From Paludibacteraceae bacterium (GTDB lineage Bacteria; Bacteroidota; Bacteroidia; Bacteroidales; Paludibacteraceae), in NCBI GenBank assembly GCA_017444065.1, contig JAFSXJ010000077.1, forward strand, positions 1-38,957: a stretch of DNA of 38,957 bases, given 5' to 3'. The position numbers and the translations under genes are program-made. Positions 16,719 to 24,819 of the stretch are shown piece after piece. Each line of letters begins with the position of its first letter. Within the stretch, counting starts at the first letter, position 1. The notes under the pieces were generated by a model, which had not been told where the DNA came from, ran no database searches, and worked only from the letters and a program-made list of their open reading frames with translations.

Positions 16719-18032
16719 TCATTTGGCGCGAATGAATATCTGCACCGGTGTGCCGGTGAAGTCCCACCACTCGCGCAGTTTGTTCTCCAGGAAGCGGCGA
16801 TAGGGTTCTTTCACATACTGCGGCAGGTTGGCGAAGAACACGAATGTCGGGATTTGCGTGTTCGGCAACTGCGTACAATACTTGATTTTGATGTACTTGC
16901 CCTTCGTGGCAGGCGGCGGATAGTTCTCTATCAGCGGCAGGAAGTTCTCGTTGAGCTTGGCGGTAGGAATCTTCCTGTTCTTGTTCTCATACACATGCAG
17001 GGCAGTCTCCATGACCTTGAAGATGCGCTGCTTCGTCACCGCCGAGGTGAAGATGATCGGGAAGTCCGTGAACGGCGCCAGACGGTCGCGGATAGCGTTC
17101 TCGTAGCCTTTGATGTCGGCGTTCGTCTTGCTCTCAATCAAGTCCCACTTGTTCACGCACACCACCAGGCCTTTCTTGTTCTTCTGGATGAGCGAGAAGA
17201 TGTTCAGGTCTTGGGCTTCTATGCCGCGTGTCGCGTCAATCATCAGTATGCACACGTCGGCGTTCTCTATCGCACGGATGGAGCGCACCACACTGTAGTA
17301 CTCAAGGTCTTCCGTCACTTTCGCCTTCTTGCGGATACCCGCCGTGTCAACGAGGTAGAACTCCTTGCCGAACTTGTTGTAACGGGTATAGATACTGTCG
17401 CGCGTTGTGCCCGGAATGTCCGTCACGATGGTACGTTCCTCGCCGATGAAGGCGTTCAGGATGCTCGACTTGCCGGCGTTCGGACGGCCCACTATTGCAA
17501 ACCGCGGCAGGTCGTCAATCTCCTCCTCGCCCGTGTCGGACTTGAAGCGCGAACAGATCTCGTCCAGCAGGTCGCCGGTGCCGAGGCCGTTCTCCGCGCT
17601 CAGGATATACGGTTCGCCCAGTCCTAACTTGTAGAACTCCGGCGCGCCGTACTGCTGCTCGAACGAATCGACCTTGTTCACCGCCAGAACGGTCGGTTTG
17701 CCGGCCTGACGGAGAAGATGCGCCACCTCCTGGTCGAACTGCGTCACACCTTCATTCACATCCACCACCAACAACACTACATCCGCTTCGCGAATAGCCA
17801 AATCTACCTGACGGTTAATCTCGCTCTCGAACGTGTCTTCGGAGTTCACCACCCAGCCGCCGGTATCAATCACGCTGAACTCGCGTCCGCACCACTCGGC
17901 TTTGCCGTACTGACGGTCGCGCGTCGTTCCGGCAGTGTTATTCACAATGGCACGTCTGGTGCCGGTCAGTCTGTTGAACAGGGTCGATTTCCCGACATTG
18001 GGACGACCCACTATCGCCAAAATATTCGCCAT
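16719..18032 (-). CDS. der: Ribosome biogenesis GTPase Der (EngA)
   Basis: A 437-residue protein with the two tandem GTPase domains unique to Der. The first has G1 GRPNVGKST, switch TAGTTRD, G3 DTGG and G4 NKVD; the second has G1 [17 protein letters not shown]3 DTAG and G4 NKWD. A KH-like C-terminal domain follows ([16 protein letters not shown]...), ending [12 protein letters not shown]. Der is an essential GTPase for maturation of the large ribosomal subunit. It begins 49 nt after the OmpA-family gene and is probably co-transcribed with it and the TonB-domain gene from the promoter at 20066. Confidence 0.98.
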   Translation of the reverse strand: MANILAIVGRPNVGKSTLFNRLTGTRRAIVNNTAGTTRDRQYGKAEWCGREFSVIDTGGWVVNSEDTFESEINRQVDLAIREADVVLLVVDVNEGVTQFDQEVAHLLRQAGKPTVLAVNKVDSFEQQYGAPEFYKLGLGEPYILSAENGLGTGDLLDEICSRFKSDTGEEEIDDLPRFAIVGRPNAGKSSILNAFIGEERTIVTDIPGTTRDSIYTRYNKFGKEFYLVDTAGIRKKAKVTEDLEYYSVVRSIRAIENADVCILMIDATRGIEAQDLNIFSLIQKNKKGLVVCVNKWDLIESKTNADIKGYENAIRDRLAPFTDFPIIFTSAVTKQRIFKVMETALHVYENKNRKIPTAKLNENFLPLIENYPPPATKGKYIKIKYCTQLPNTQIPTFVFFANLPQYVKEPYRRFLENKLREWWDFTGTPVQIFIRAK

Positions 18033-18081
18033 AGTTTGTATTGTATTTATTAATGTTTTGCCTTGCGCACTTTTGCGCAGA

Positions 18082-19572
18082 TTACTTCTTCACAAATTCC
18101 ACACGCCTGTTCTTTGCGCGTCCTTCGTCGGTCGAGTTGTCCGCAAGCGGCGCACTCTGACCTTTGCCGACGCCTGTCAGGCGGTCGGCGCTGATGCCCA
18201 TCTCCACAAGTTTGTTGACTATCGCCTGTGCGCGCTGCTCGGAGAGTGTCTGGTTGAGTGTGGCGCTGCCGGTGTTGTCCGTGTGCCCCTGCACCTCAAA
18301 ACGGAGCGACGGGTCGTCGTTCATCAGTTGCACGATGCGGTTGATCTCGCCCATCGACTCCGGCTTGATAACGGCCTTGCCCACATCAAACGTGATACCG
18401 TAGGTGATGATGCGTCCTTCCGATGCCACGCGGTCGTACAGAGGTACAGCACCTTTGGCTATACGTACATTCTTCACGAAGAACAGCCGTTGATTGGCGT
18501 TCGTGCCGTTGATTGTCAGCCACTTAGGTGCCATGGCATTGGGGATGTTCGCCACGCGCTGGTTGTCGAAGTATATCTTGTATGCACGTTTGTTAAACGA
18601 GATAGCTATATGATGCCAAGCCTCATGCTCCACCGAGCGCAGCTGGTACTCGCCGTTGCGGGTCTCGCCGTTGGCGCGCCAGTTGTACATAACACGCTGG
18701 TCGGCAGTCTTGGTATTGGCATCCTCATCCATCTGCATGGGCAGATAGATGTTGAGCGACGCCTCGCCGCGGTCACTGCTCGCTACTTTGTCCGATGTGT
18801 AGAGGTGGATGTTGTAATCGCCCCAGCCGTGGAGGTCTTCGCCCATCTCCTGTTCCCAAACTTTCTCGTGACGGTAATACAGATCCATCTCGATCGTGCA
18901 GACGTCGGTCAGATAGGTCTTGTTGTTCTGATAGAGCGGTGTGATCTCGGCGTCCTGAAGATTGATACACTTTACGCCGCTGATCTGCACTATCTCCGCC
19001 GCACCGTTGAACGCGTCCCACATAGCGGGGAACTCGCCGAGAGGCTCATTGGCGTTGTTGTCCTCGAAGATGATTTCGTCGCCGGCAACAAAGTCGTAGT
19101 TGTTCCAGGCCAAAGTGTTCTGAACAATTTGCTGTGCGCCTCGCGGAGAACCGCACTCGTTGCAGAACTTTCCCGTGTTACCCGCATGTCCGCACTTGGC
19201 ACAGGTCCACGACTCGGCTTGCTGCGGCTCAGGTCTCTTGGCGCCGCACTCCGAGCAGAACTTGCCCGTATTGCCCTTGGCACCGCATGCCGGACAGGTC
19301 CAGCCTTCGGCTTCTGCCTGCGCTTGTTGCTGCTCAGGCTCAACGGCTTCGCCTTCCTGACCTTCGCCTTTCTTCTCCTTGCCCTGATATGTCTTCGGGT
19401 CAAAGGCTTTGTCCACGCCTTTCTGAACGGCCTTGTTCACGTTCTTCTGAACAGCCTTCTCGGCGGACTTCTCCGCACTCTTAATCAACTGGTCAAAGAA
19501 CTGCGCCTCGGCAGGCATCACCAGCGCCACGGCTATCGCCAGCACCGGCAGTCGTTTGAGTAACGTTTTCAT
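18082..19572 (-). CDS. Exported OmpA-family protein with two zinc ribbons and a lectin-like domain
   Basis: A 496-residue protein. Residues 1-23 are a signal peptide. Residues ~27-58 form an Ala/Lys-rich helix and ~60-90 a Glu/Gln-rich linker. Two near-identical zinc ribbons follow: Cys93-x2-Cys96, Cys106-x2-Cys109 and Cys124-x2-Cys127, Cys137-x2-Cys140, each with GNTGKFC. A beta-rich region (~153-380; [20 protein letters not shown]) looks like a LamG/concanavalin-type domain. The OmpA C-terminal peptidoglycan-binding domain (~390-496) has [11 protein letters not shown] and [18 protein letters not shown]. Zinc ribbons on an exported protein are unusual, because eight cysteines must be kept reduced or metal-bound outside the cytoplasm. 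Probably outer-membrane or periplasm located; function unknown. Confidence 0.85.
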   Translation of the reverse strand: MKTLLKRLPVLAIAVALVMPAEAQFFDQLIKSAEKSAEKAVQKNVNKAVQKGVDKAFDPKTYQGKEKKGEGQEGEAVEPEQQQAQAEAEGWTCPACGAKGNTGKFCSECGAKRPEPQQAESWTCAKCGHAGNTGKFCNECGSPRGAQQIVQNTLAWNNYDFVAGDEIIFEDNNANEPLGEFPAMWDAFNGAAEIVQISGVKCINLQDAEITPLYQNNKTYLTDVCTIEMDLYYRHEKVWEQEMGEDLHGWGDYNIHLYTSDKVASSDRGEASLNIYLPMQMDEDANTKTADQRVMYNWRANGETRNGEYQLRSVEHEAWHHIAISFNKRAYKIYFDNQRVANIPNAMAPKWLTINGTNANQRLFFVKNVRIAKGAVPLYDRVASEGRIITYGITFDVGKAVIKPESMGEINRIVQLMNDDPSLRFEVQGHTDNTGSATLNQTLSEQRAQAIVNKLVEMGISADRLTGVGKGQSAPLADNSTDEGRAKNRRVEFVKK

Positions 19573-19610
19573 ATGCGTAGGTTTTTTGTTTTCTGCGAAA
19601 TATCAATTGC

Positions 19611-20039
19611 TTAATGCAGACTGAAGTTCACGGGCATGTGGTACAGCACTCGTACAGGCTTGCCGTCCTGTTCGCCGGGAATCCATTTCGGCATCTTCTT
19701 CACTACGCGCACAGCCTCTTTGTCCAGCGACTTGTGCACGGACTTTTCAATCTTCACGTCGGTCACCGAGCCGTCCTTGTCCACCACGAACTGCACAATC
19801 ACCTTGCCTTGGATGCGCTTCTGCTCCGCATAATACGGGTAGCGCACGTTCTCCGACAGGTAACGGTACAGCCCGCTCTGCCCGCCGGGAAACTGAGGCA
19901 TCTTTTCGGAAACCTCAAGCACTTCATCTGCCTGCGCCGCATCGGCTGACGCATCCGTCACAACAGGCTTCGCTCCCCAAATGTTTCCGGCCGACAGCAA
20001 CGCCAGACACAGCAGCATTGCGTTCAAATACTTTTTCAT
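19611..20039 (-). CDS. Exported TonB C-terminal domain protein
   Basis: A 142-residue protein. I start it at the ATG at 20039 (MKKYLNAMLLCLALLSAG), because the promoter's -7 element lies at 20066-20073 and longer starts would precede the transcript. It has an N-terminal signal or anchor and a TonB C-terminal domain: EKMPQFPGGQSGLYRYLSEN, then YPYYAEQKRIQGKVIVQFVVDKDGSV and AVRVVKKMPKWIPGEQDGKPV. Such short TonB-domain proteins are common in Bacteroidota; with no proline-rich spacer it may not act as a true energy transducer. It is followed 38 nt later by the OmpA-family gene. Confidence 0.85.
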   Translation of the reverse strand: MKKYLNAMLLCLALLSAGNIWGAKPVVTDASADAAQADEVLEVSEKMPQFPGGQSGLYRYLSENVRYPYYAEQKRIQGKVIVQFVVDKDGSVTDVKIEKSVHKSLDKEAVRVVKKMPKWIPGEQDGKPVRVLYHMPVNFSLH

Positions 20040-20065
20040 CTTACGCGCATAATTTAATTCCGCCG

Positions 20066-20097
20066 CAAAGATACGAAAACTTTTTGACATTTGCAAA
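20066..20097 (-). promoter_or_regulatory. Promoter of the TonB-domain / OmpA / der genes
   Basis: On the minus strand TATCTTTG (20066-20073) and TTTG (20094-20097) are separated by 20 nt, a full match to the Bacteroidetes consensus. The predicted transcript starts ~20 nt before the ATG at 20039. Confidence 0.8.
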
Positions 20098-20129
20098 TCC
20101 TCGCGCATTTTTTGTATAAATTCCCATTT

Positions 20130-20227
20130 TCTCACTCCAAAATTTGCATATTTGAGAAATATTTCGCACCTTTGCAGTTCTCACTCCATAATTTGCATAT
20201 TTGAGAAATATTTCGCACCTTTGCAGT
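20130..20227 (+). repeat. 49-bp tandem duplication
   Basis: Two adjacent 49-bp copies (20130-20178 and 20179-20227) begin TCTCACTCCA and end CCTTTGCAGT. They differ at one base (CCAAAATT versus CCATAATT). Each copy carries a complete promoter-like pair on the plus strand. There are only two copies and no spacers. Confidence 0.95.
20143..20223 (+). promoter_or_regulatory. Two tandem promoter-like elements in the 49-bp duplication
   Basis: TTTG at 20143-20146 is followed after 20 nt by CACCTTTG (20167-20174); the same pair recurs at 20192-20195 and 20216-20223. Spacing equals that of the other promoters in this window; the -7 box departs from TAnnTTTG by one base (C for T). They point away from the tonB-domain gene into 20228 onward. 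Confidence 0.55.
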
Positions 20228-20515
20228 CGGAATTGCAAGACTTAGTATCGGTTATCGACCAAATTTGGGCGATTATTGATTTTGCATTCATTTTCCCTTT
20301 CTGGCGCATAATTGCGGCTGTTCTTTCCGCCAATTGCGCCCGCAACGAATGCGGGCATCTGACCGGTTTCTGCACCTTGCTGCACTTGGGTACGATTTCT
20401 GTACGATTCAAGTACACATTGAGTAGACCCGGAGTCGACTCAAAACGGGGTGATTACAGGGTTGTTTCAACGTCGTTAGGGGGTAATTAGAGGGAGATTA
20501 TCCCAATTACTCTAC
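20228..20515 (+). ncRNA. Possible structured non-coding RNA downstream of the tandem promoters
   Basis: This is the start of a gene-free region (20228-20804). It can form a 13-bp interrupted hairpin at 20303-20340 (GGCGC, AATT, GCGG pairing with CCGC, AATT, GCGCC), a 7-bp hairpin GCCCGCA/TGCGGGC at 20338-20356 that competes for 3 bases with the first, a TGTAC/GTACA hairpin near 20399-20415, the palindrome GAGTCGACTC near 20433, and a closing hairpin at 20483-20510 (GTAATT + GGGA / TCCC + AATTAC). No convincing ORF is present; a 112-codon frame begins inside the promoters and has no recognisable similarity. The remainder, 20516-20734, shows nothing I can name except a half palindrome (ATTTGGCTGAT) near 20542. 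The exact ends are guesses. Confidence 0.3.
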
Positions 20516-20734
20516 AAGATAAGTAAAAGACTGTCGGCCGGATTTGGCTGATTTAGACACATATTTTATCTACAAAAACCGTGCCAAACTACATCAAGAC
20601 CCAAAACAATCATTCAAACATTCTACTCCTGCACATTCATCTACTCGCAGACACACGCAACAAGCCCCCAAATGCAAACACAAATTACCAATTTGCAGAA
20701 ACTCGCCCAGCGGAGACATTTTTTCGGCAGAATA

Positions 20735-20766
20735 TTTGCAAATACAAAATACTTTTTGTACCTTTG
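20735..20766 (+). promoter_or_regulatory. Promoter of the yceD-rpmF genes
   Basis: TTTG (20735-20738), a 20-nt gap and TACCTTTG (20759-20766) match the Bacteroidetes consensus. The transcript would start ~30 nt before the ATG at 20805. Confidence 0.8.
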
Positions 20767-20804
20767 CGTGCTTTTTGCGGTCGTAAAGCCGAAACAGCCG
20801 ATAC

Positions 20805-21266
20805 ATGACACAGCTGAATACCGATATGATCCTGCAACTGAATGAGTTGGAGCAAGGCAAGCACCACTACTCGTTCAATCTGGACGACGCCTACTTCAAG
20901 GCCATCGAGAAGAGCGAAGTGATTGGCGGCAACGTGGCTGTTGAGGCCGACCTGGCGCTGCGAGAAAGCGACTACAGTCTTCATATCAAGGCTACAGGCG
21001 AGGTGCAGCTCATCTGCGACAGATGTCTCGCGCCGATGACCTACGCCATTGATGCAGAGGACGACATCCAGTCCGGCGAGGAGGACGACCTGAGTGGCTC
21101 CGGACCCAATCAGCCATGCGGCAATGACACGCTCGACCTCGGATGGATAGCATACGAAACGATAACAATCAATCTTCCGCTGGTGCACAGTCACCCGGAC
21201 GGTGAGTGCACGCCCGACATGCAACAACTTCTCCAAGCATTCGGGGTCCCCGCAAGCAACGCGTAG
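20805..21266 (+). CDS. YceD/DUF177-family protein, C-terminus possibly truncated
   Basis: A 153-residue DUF177 protein. It has the family CxxC-type core (LICDRCLAPMTYAID) and the conserved end region (DLGWIAYETITINLPLVHSHPDGECTPD). Members of this family precede rpmF (L32) in most bacteria and are linked to 23S rRNA processing or accumulation; the same order is seen here. Bacteroidota homologues usually continue with an acidic linker and a DPRW-L-K-like tail. Here the protein ends AFGVPASNA, and those last codons and the TAG stop lie inside a hairpin repeat (21242-21276). The repeat may have replaced the normal 3' end. Confidence 0.85.
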   Translation: MTQLNTDMILQLNELEQGKHHYSFNLDDAYFKAIEKSEVIGGNVAVEADLALRESDYSLHIKATGEVQLICDRCLAPMTYAIDAEDDIQSGEEDDLSGSGPNQPCGNDTLDLGWIAYETITINLPLVHSHPDGECTPDMQQLLQAFGVPASNA

Positions 21267-21276
21267 CGGGGTGCCA
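21242..21276 (+). repeat. Hairpin repeat (CGGGGTCCCC ... GGGGTG), copy 2
   Basis: CGGGGTCCCC is followed by stem CCCCGC (21248-21253), a 12-nt loop and GCGGGG (21266-21271), then TGCCAG. It aligns base for base with 16622-16656, with A-T replaced by G-C in the stem. It overlaps the last codons and the stop of the yceD-like gene. Confidence 0.65.
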
Positions 21277-21320
21277 GTCACCTCTGTAGCACAGCAGAAG
21301 AGCCCGAATGATTATTATAT

Positions 21321-21354
21321 AAATGAACAAATTGTAAATGATTAAATTGTAAAT
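21321..21354. repeat. Heptad-type AT-rich repeat upstream of rpmF, copy 4
   Basis: Two 15-nt units (AAATGAACAAATTGT and AAATGATTAAATTGT) plus AAAT lie directly before the rpmF start at 21359. On the other strand they read ATTTACA/ATTTAATC, as in copies 2 and 3. Confidence 0.5.
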
Positions 21355-21358
21355 AATT

Positions 21359-21541
21359 ATGGCACATCCTAAACGTAGACAATCGCACACCCGTCAAGCG
21401 AAACGTCGTACTCATGACGTGGCAAAGATGCCGGCATTGGCAATCTGCCCGAACTGCGGCGCTCACTACATCTACCACACTGTATGCCCGAGTTGTGGCT
21501 ACTACCGTGGCAAGCTGGCAGTTGAGCAGGCTGCAGAGTAG
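21359..21541 (+). CDS. rpmF: 50S ribosomal protein L32 (bL32)
   Basis: A 60-residue protein with the L32 start MAHPKRRQSHTRQAKRRTHD and a zinc ribbon made of Cys30-x2-Cys33 and Cys43-x2-Cys46 (CPNCGAHYIYHTVCPSCGYYRG). L32 is a large-subunit protein. The four-cysteine form needs zinc; a cysteine-free paralogue for zinc starvation was not seen in the window. It follows the yceD-like gene by 92 nt, the usual pair, and shares its promoter at 20735. Confidence 0.98.
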   Translation: MAHPKRRQSHTRQAKRRTHDVAKMPALAICPNCGAHYIYHTVCPSCGYYRGKLAVEQAAE

Positions 21542-21622
21542 CGTTCGGCAACGCGGCCGCGCATATGCCGCACAGATGCATAAAAGCGACGCGTGCCTTC
21601 GCTCTCCCGACAGGCAAAAGAC

Positions 21623-21651
21623 ACGGGCTCTACCGATGAGGTAGAGTCCGT
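21623..21651. other. Strong stem-loop between rpmF and the pseudouridine synthase gene
   Basis: A 12-bp stem (ACGGGCTCTACC / GGTAGAGTCCGT with one G-T pair) closes a GATGA loop. It is 81 nt after the rpmF stop. No T-run follows on the plus strand, so it is more likely a processing or RNA-stabilising hairpin or a weak terminator. Confidence 0.5.
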
Positions 21652-21719
21652 TCACAAAGAAAACAAACAAAGACTACATACCATTTTACCTGAACCGTCA
21701 CCATTTTATTATTACAACC

Positions 21720-22796
21720 ATGTACGACAACTACCGGTCTAACAATCACAGACCGGCGTTCCGTCCCGATGCGAATCCGGGCGAGTACGCCAACCCGACA
21801 TCCGAACAGCGTGCGCCACGCCAGCGCACACGTATCGTCCGTAACGGCAGTTCCGTTTACGGACGACAATCAACCGGCGCCTATCGTCCCGCCGAAGGAC
21901 GTTACACCCGGACTTCAACTGATGGCGCATACAGCCGGCCTCACCGCGAAGGACAAGGCGGGCAGCGTCCGATGAACGGTCGTCCGCAGCAGCGACCGAA
22001 CCGGCCTGCACCGCAACGCCACAGCAGCGTCTATTCCCAGCGCAAGCAGATCGAGTACCGCGAGCGTTATGAAGACCCGACGAAACCAATCCGCTTGAAC
22101 AAGTACCTCGCGAACGCAGGGTTCTGCAGCCGCCGTGAGGCTGACGACTTCATCCAGGCCGGCGTTGTGACCGTGAACGGCGAAGTGGTGGACAGCCTCG
22201 GCGCAAAAGTGCTGCCGACAGACAAAGTGATGTTCCACCACCAACCCGTGCGTCGCGAGCGCAAAGTATATATATTACTGAACAAGCCCAAGAACACCGT
22301 CACCACGACCGACGACCCCGAAGAGCGCCGCACGGTAATGGACATCGTCAAGAACGCATGCTCGGAGCGCATCTACCCCGTAGGACGCCTTGACCGGAAC
22401 ACCACGGGCGTGCTGCTGCTCACCAACGACGGCGACCTCGCCGCCAAGCTCACGCACCCGAAGTTCGGGAAGAAGAAAATCTACGCCGTGACACTCGACC
22501 GCGACCTGGAAGAGGAGGACGAACTGACCATCCGCCACGGCATAACGCTGGACGACGAGGAGATCATCCCCGACGCACTGGAGTTCACCGACAAAGACCG
22601 CAAGCACCTCGGGCTGGAGATTCACTCCGGACAGAACCGCGTTGTGCGCAGGATATTCGAGAAGGTAGGCTATAAGGTGGTGACTCTTGACCGCGTGAGC
22701 TTCGCCGGACTGACGAAACGGAATGTGCCGAGAGGACGCTACAGATTTTTAACGGAACGCGAAGTTGCCATGTTGCAGATGGGAGCATTTGAATAG
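21720..22796 (+). CDS. RsuA/RluB-family pseudouridine synthase with long basic N-terminal extension
   Basis: A 358-residue protein. Residues 1-~120 are a low-complexity extension rich in Arg, Pro, Gln, Gly and Asn, probably disordered and RNA-binding. An S4 domain follows (~123-170; IRLNKYLANAGFCSRREADDFI), then the catalytic domain with Asp225 in VGRLDRNTTGVLLLTNDGDL, and the KKKIYAVTLDRDL and SGQNRVVRRIFEKVGYKV motifs. The class converts specific uridines in rRNA to pseudouridine; RluB-like activity on 23S rRNA is the likeliest, but RluB, RluE/F and RsuA cannot be separated here. It sits 178 nt after rpmF. Confidence 0.93.
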   Translation: MYDNYRSNNHRPAFRPDANPGEYANPTSEQRAPRQRTRIVRNGSSVYGRQSTGAYRPAEGRYTRTSTDGAYSRPHREGQGGQRPMNGRPQQRPNRPAPQRHSSVYSQRKQIEYRERYEDPTKPIRLNKYLANAGFCSRREADDFIQAGVVTVNGEVVDSLGAKVLPTDKVMFHHQPVRRERKVYILLNKPKNTVTTTDDPEERRTVMDIVKNACSERIYPVGRLDRNTTGVLLLTNDGDLAAKLTHPKFGKKKIYAVTLDRDLEEEDELTIRHGITLDDEEIIPDALEFTDKDRKHLGLEIHSGQNRVVRRIFEKVGYKVVTLDRVSFAGLTKRNVPRGRYRFLTEREVAMLQMGAFE

Positions 22797-22808
22797 GTCA
22801 CCGTTCTC

Positions 22809-23906
22809 ATGAAACGAATAATCTTTATATGTATTTGCGCGGTGTGCGTCATGTGCGTACAGGCACGCACGACATACAAGGCTGACGACAGCAGGATAAC
22901 CTATGTCGGACGCACATTAGCGAACGCCGACGGCGTAAGCTTCGACTACAGCGCGACCTACGCACGCCTCACATTCACAGGCAACTACCTAGCCGTCACC
23001 GCCTCGTCGGTTGAGCCGATAGAGTTCAATCTGTGGATTGACAGCCCGTTTGCCGCCAATCCTGACAAGGTCATACGCCTGGACGGTCAGAACCAGACAC
23101 TCGTGCTCTACTCTACCCCGAAGCGTGACAAGAAAGAGCACCGGCTGCTCATCCAGCGCCGCGTGGAAGGCGAGCACGGCATAACCACGTTCCACAGCTT
23201 CGAGCTCGACGGCGAATTGCGTCAGGCTCAGGCACTTGCAGAGCGTCAGATTGAGTTCGTGGGCGACAGTTACACCTGCGGCTACGGCACGGAGAACAGC
23301 GTTCGCACAGACCCGTACACCATCGAGACGCAGAACCCCGCCAAGACCTACGCGGCTATCCTCGCACGTTACTTCGGTGCCGACTACTGGACGGTAGCCC
23401 ACTCCGGCATGGGTATATGCCGCAACTACGCATCGAAAGTGCCCGGCTGGTACATGCCCGACCGCTACACCCAGACCTTCGACCGTTCGCACGACAGCGC
23501 ATGGGTGGCTGCGGCTCATCCGTTCAAGCCGCAACTGACCGTTATCTATTTAGGAACGAACGACTTCTCCACACATCTGCTGCCGCACAGAGAAGATTTT
23601 GTGGCGAACTACATCCGCCTGCTCAAGAGCATCAAAGCCAACTACGGCGAGGAGCATCCGATCCTCTGCGTGGCATCGAAAGCCAGCGAGCAGATGTTCG
23701 AATATGTGCGCGCCGCCGTGCATGACAGCGGAATGAAAAACGTCTATGTGACCGGTCTGTTCGAAGGCATCCACTACAACACCAACGAGAATCTCGGTGC
23801 CAGCTGGCATCCGAACTATCTCGGGCATCAGAAGATTGCCTACAGCCTGCTGCCCTACGTATCGACACTCACCGGCTGGCCTGTTACGGACAATCCGGTC
23901 AAGTAG
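22809..23906 (+). CDS. Exported two-domain SGNH/GDSL hydrolase, CE2-like esterase
   Basis: A 365-residue protein with a signal peptide (residues 1-19), an N-terminal beta-sandwich (~25-140) and an SGNH domain (~147-360). Block I is FVGDSYTCGYG with Ser154 as nucleophile, block III is LGTND (residues 248-252) and block V is HPNYLGHQ with the catalytic His334. This two-domain layout is that of carbohydrate esterase family 2, which removes acetyl groups from hemicellulose sugars; the substrate here is inferred. It starts 12 nt after the pseudouridine synthase stop, so the two are probably co-transcribed although functionally unrelated. Confidence 0.88.
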   Translation: MKRIIFICICAVCVMCVQARTTYKADDSRITYVGRTLANADGVSFDYSATYARLTFTGNYLAVTASSVEPIEFNLWIDSPFAANPDKVIRLDGQNQTLVLYSTPKRDKKEHRLLIQRRVEGEHGITTFHSFELDGELRQAQALAERQIEFVGDSYTCGYGTENSVRTDPYTIETQNPAKTYAAILARYFGADYWTVAHSGMGICRNYASKVPGWYMPDRYTQTFDRSHDSAWVAAAHPFKPQLTVIYLGTNDFSTHLLPHREDFVANYIRLLKSIKANYGEEHPILCVASKASEQMFEYVRAAVHDSGMKNVYVTGLFEGIHYNTNENLGASWHPNYLGHQKIAYSLLPYVSTLTGWPVTDNPVK

Positions 23907-23998
23907 CAGGATCGGGCGCAACAGAAGCACAATTTTACCCATAAATTATCGCGCAGAAGTGCCGAATTGCACTTTTTTGAAAAAAAAGTCTCGAATTG

Positions 23999-24030
23999 TT
24001 TGCAAATTCGGGATTTTTTTTGTATCTTTG
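23999..24030 (+). promoter_or_regulatory. Promoter of the pdxJ-exb genes
   Basis: TTTG (23999-24002), a 20-nt gap and TATCTTTG (24023-24030) fit the Bacteroidetes consensus exactly. The transcript would start ~40 nt before the pdxJ ATG. Just upstream, ACTTTTTT/AAAAAAGT (near 23971-23989) can form an A/T hairpin. Confidence 0.85.
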
Positions 24031-24079
24031 TAGCGCATTTTGTGCGAACGCCCGAAATGCGCGTATTTAACGAATAAGA

Positions 24080-24796
24080 ATGACCCGTCTGAGTGTCAAC
24101 ATCAATAAGATAGCCACGCTGCGGAATGCACGTGGCGGGAACGTTCCCGACGTCGAGCAGTTCGCCAAGGACTGCGAGCGGTTCGGTGCGCAAGGCATCA
24201 CCGTTCATCCGCGTCCGGACGAACGGCACATCCGCCGCAGCGACGTCTATGCGCTGAAAGATTGCGTGACAACGGAACTGAACATCGAGGGCAATCCCGA
24301 ACCGGCGTTCATAGAGATGGTGTGCGAGGTGCGTCCGGCGCAGGTGACGCTCGTTCCTGACGGGCATGAGCAGTTGACATCGAACCACGGCTGGGACACA
24401 ATCAAGCATCGGGAATTCCTGACAGAGGTGACGAAGCGCTTTCATGAAGCGGGAATACGGGTGTCGATTTTCGTGAACCCGATACCCGAGATGGTGGAAG
24501 GTGCCAAAGCCGTGGGCGCAGACAGAGTGGAGCTCTACACCGGACCGTACGCAGAGCTGTTCGAACAGAACCCCGAGGCGGCAATAGAGGAATATAGAGC
24601 CGCAGCGGAGAAGGCGCGCGAGGTCGGCCTAGGACTGAATGCCGGTCATGACCTGAGCACGACGAACCTGCCTGCACTGCTGCAAGCGTTCCCGTGGATT
24701 GACGAGGTCAGTATCGGGCACCAGCTCATAGCCGACGCACTCTACTGGGGAATAGAAGAGACAATCAAGCGATACCTCGCCTGCTGCAAACAATAA
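24080..24796 (+). CDS. pdxJ: Pyridoxine 5'-phosphate synthase
   Basis: A 238-residue PdxJ. The N-terminus (MTRLSVNINKIATLRNARGG) gives the phosphate-binding and NxNK-type start; GITVHPRPDERHIRR, TELNIEGN, VTLVPD, VELYTGPYA and LNAGHDLSTTNLP are the other conserved blocks. The enzyme condenses 3-amino-1-hydroxyacetone phosphate with deoxyxylulose phosphate to form pyridoxine phosphate (vitamin B6). In Bacteroidota pdxJ is commonly followed by exbB, exbD and a tonB-like gene, as here. It is the first gene of that cluster. Confidence 0.97.
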   Translation: MTRLSVNINKIATLRNARGGNVPDVEQFAKDCERFGAQGITVHPRPDERHIRRSDVYALKDCVTTELNIEGNPEPAFIEMVCEVRPAQVTLVPDGHEQLTSNHGWDTIKHREFLTEVTKRFHEAGIRVSIFVNPIPEMVEGAKAVGADRVELYTGPYAELFEQNPEAAIEEYRAAAEKAREVGLGLNAGHDLSTTNLPALLQAFPWIDEVSIGHQLIADALYWGIEETIKRYLACCKQ

Positions 24797-24819
24797 GAAT
24801 AATCTAAAAACAAACGAAT

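Noticed and set aside
16392-17627. 411-codon open frame on the plus strand over der
   Set aside because: It runs antisense to der, which has all GTPase motifs; no start signal or family similarity. High GC at third positions opens antisense frames here.
17935-19563. 542-codon open frame antisense to the OmpA-family gene
   Set aside because: The minus-strand gene has signal peptide, zinc ribbons and OmpA domain; the plus frame is composition-driven.
20130-20227. CRISPR-like repeat
   Set aside because: Two directly adjacent copies without spacers and no cas genes; it is a tandem duplication.
20152-20490. 112-codon frame in the gene-free region
   Set aside because: It would begin inside the second promoter-like element region and shows no family features; RNA structure explains the region at least as well.
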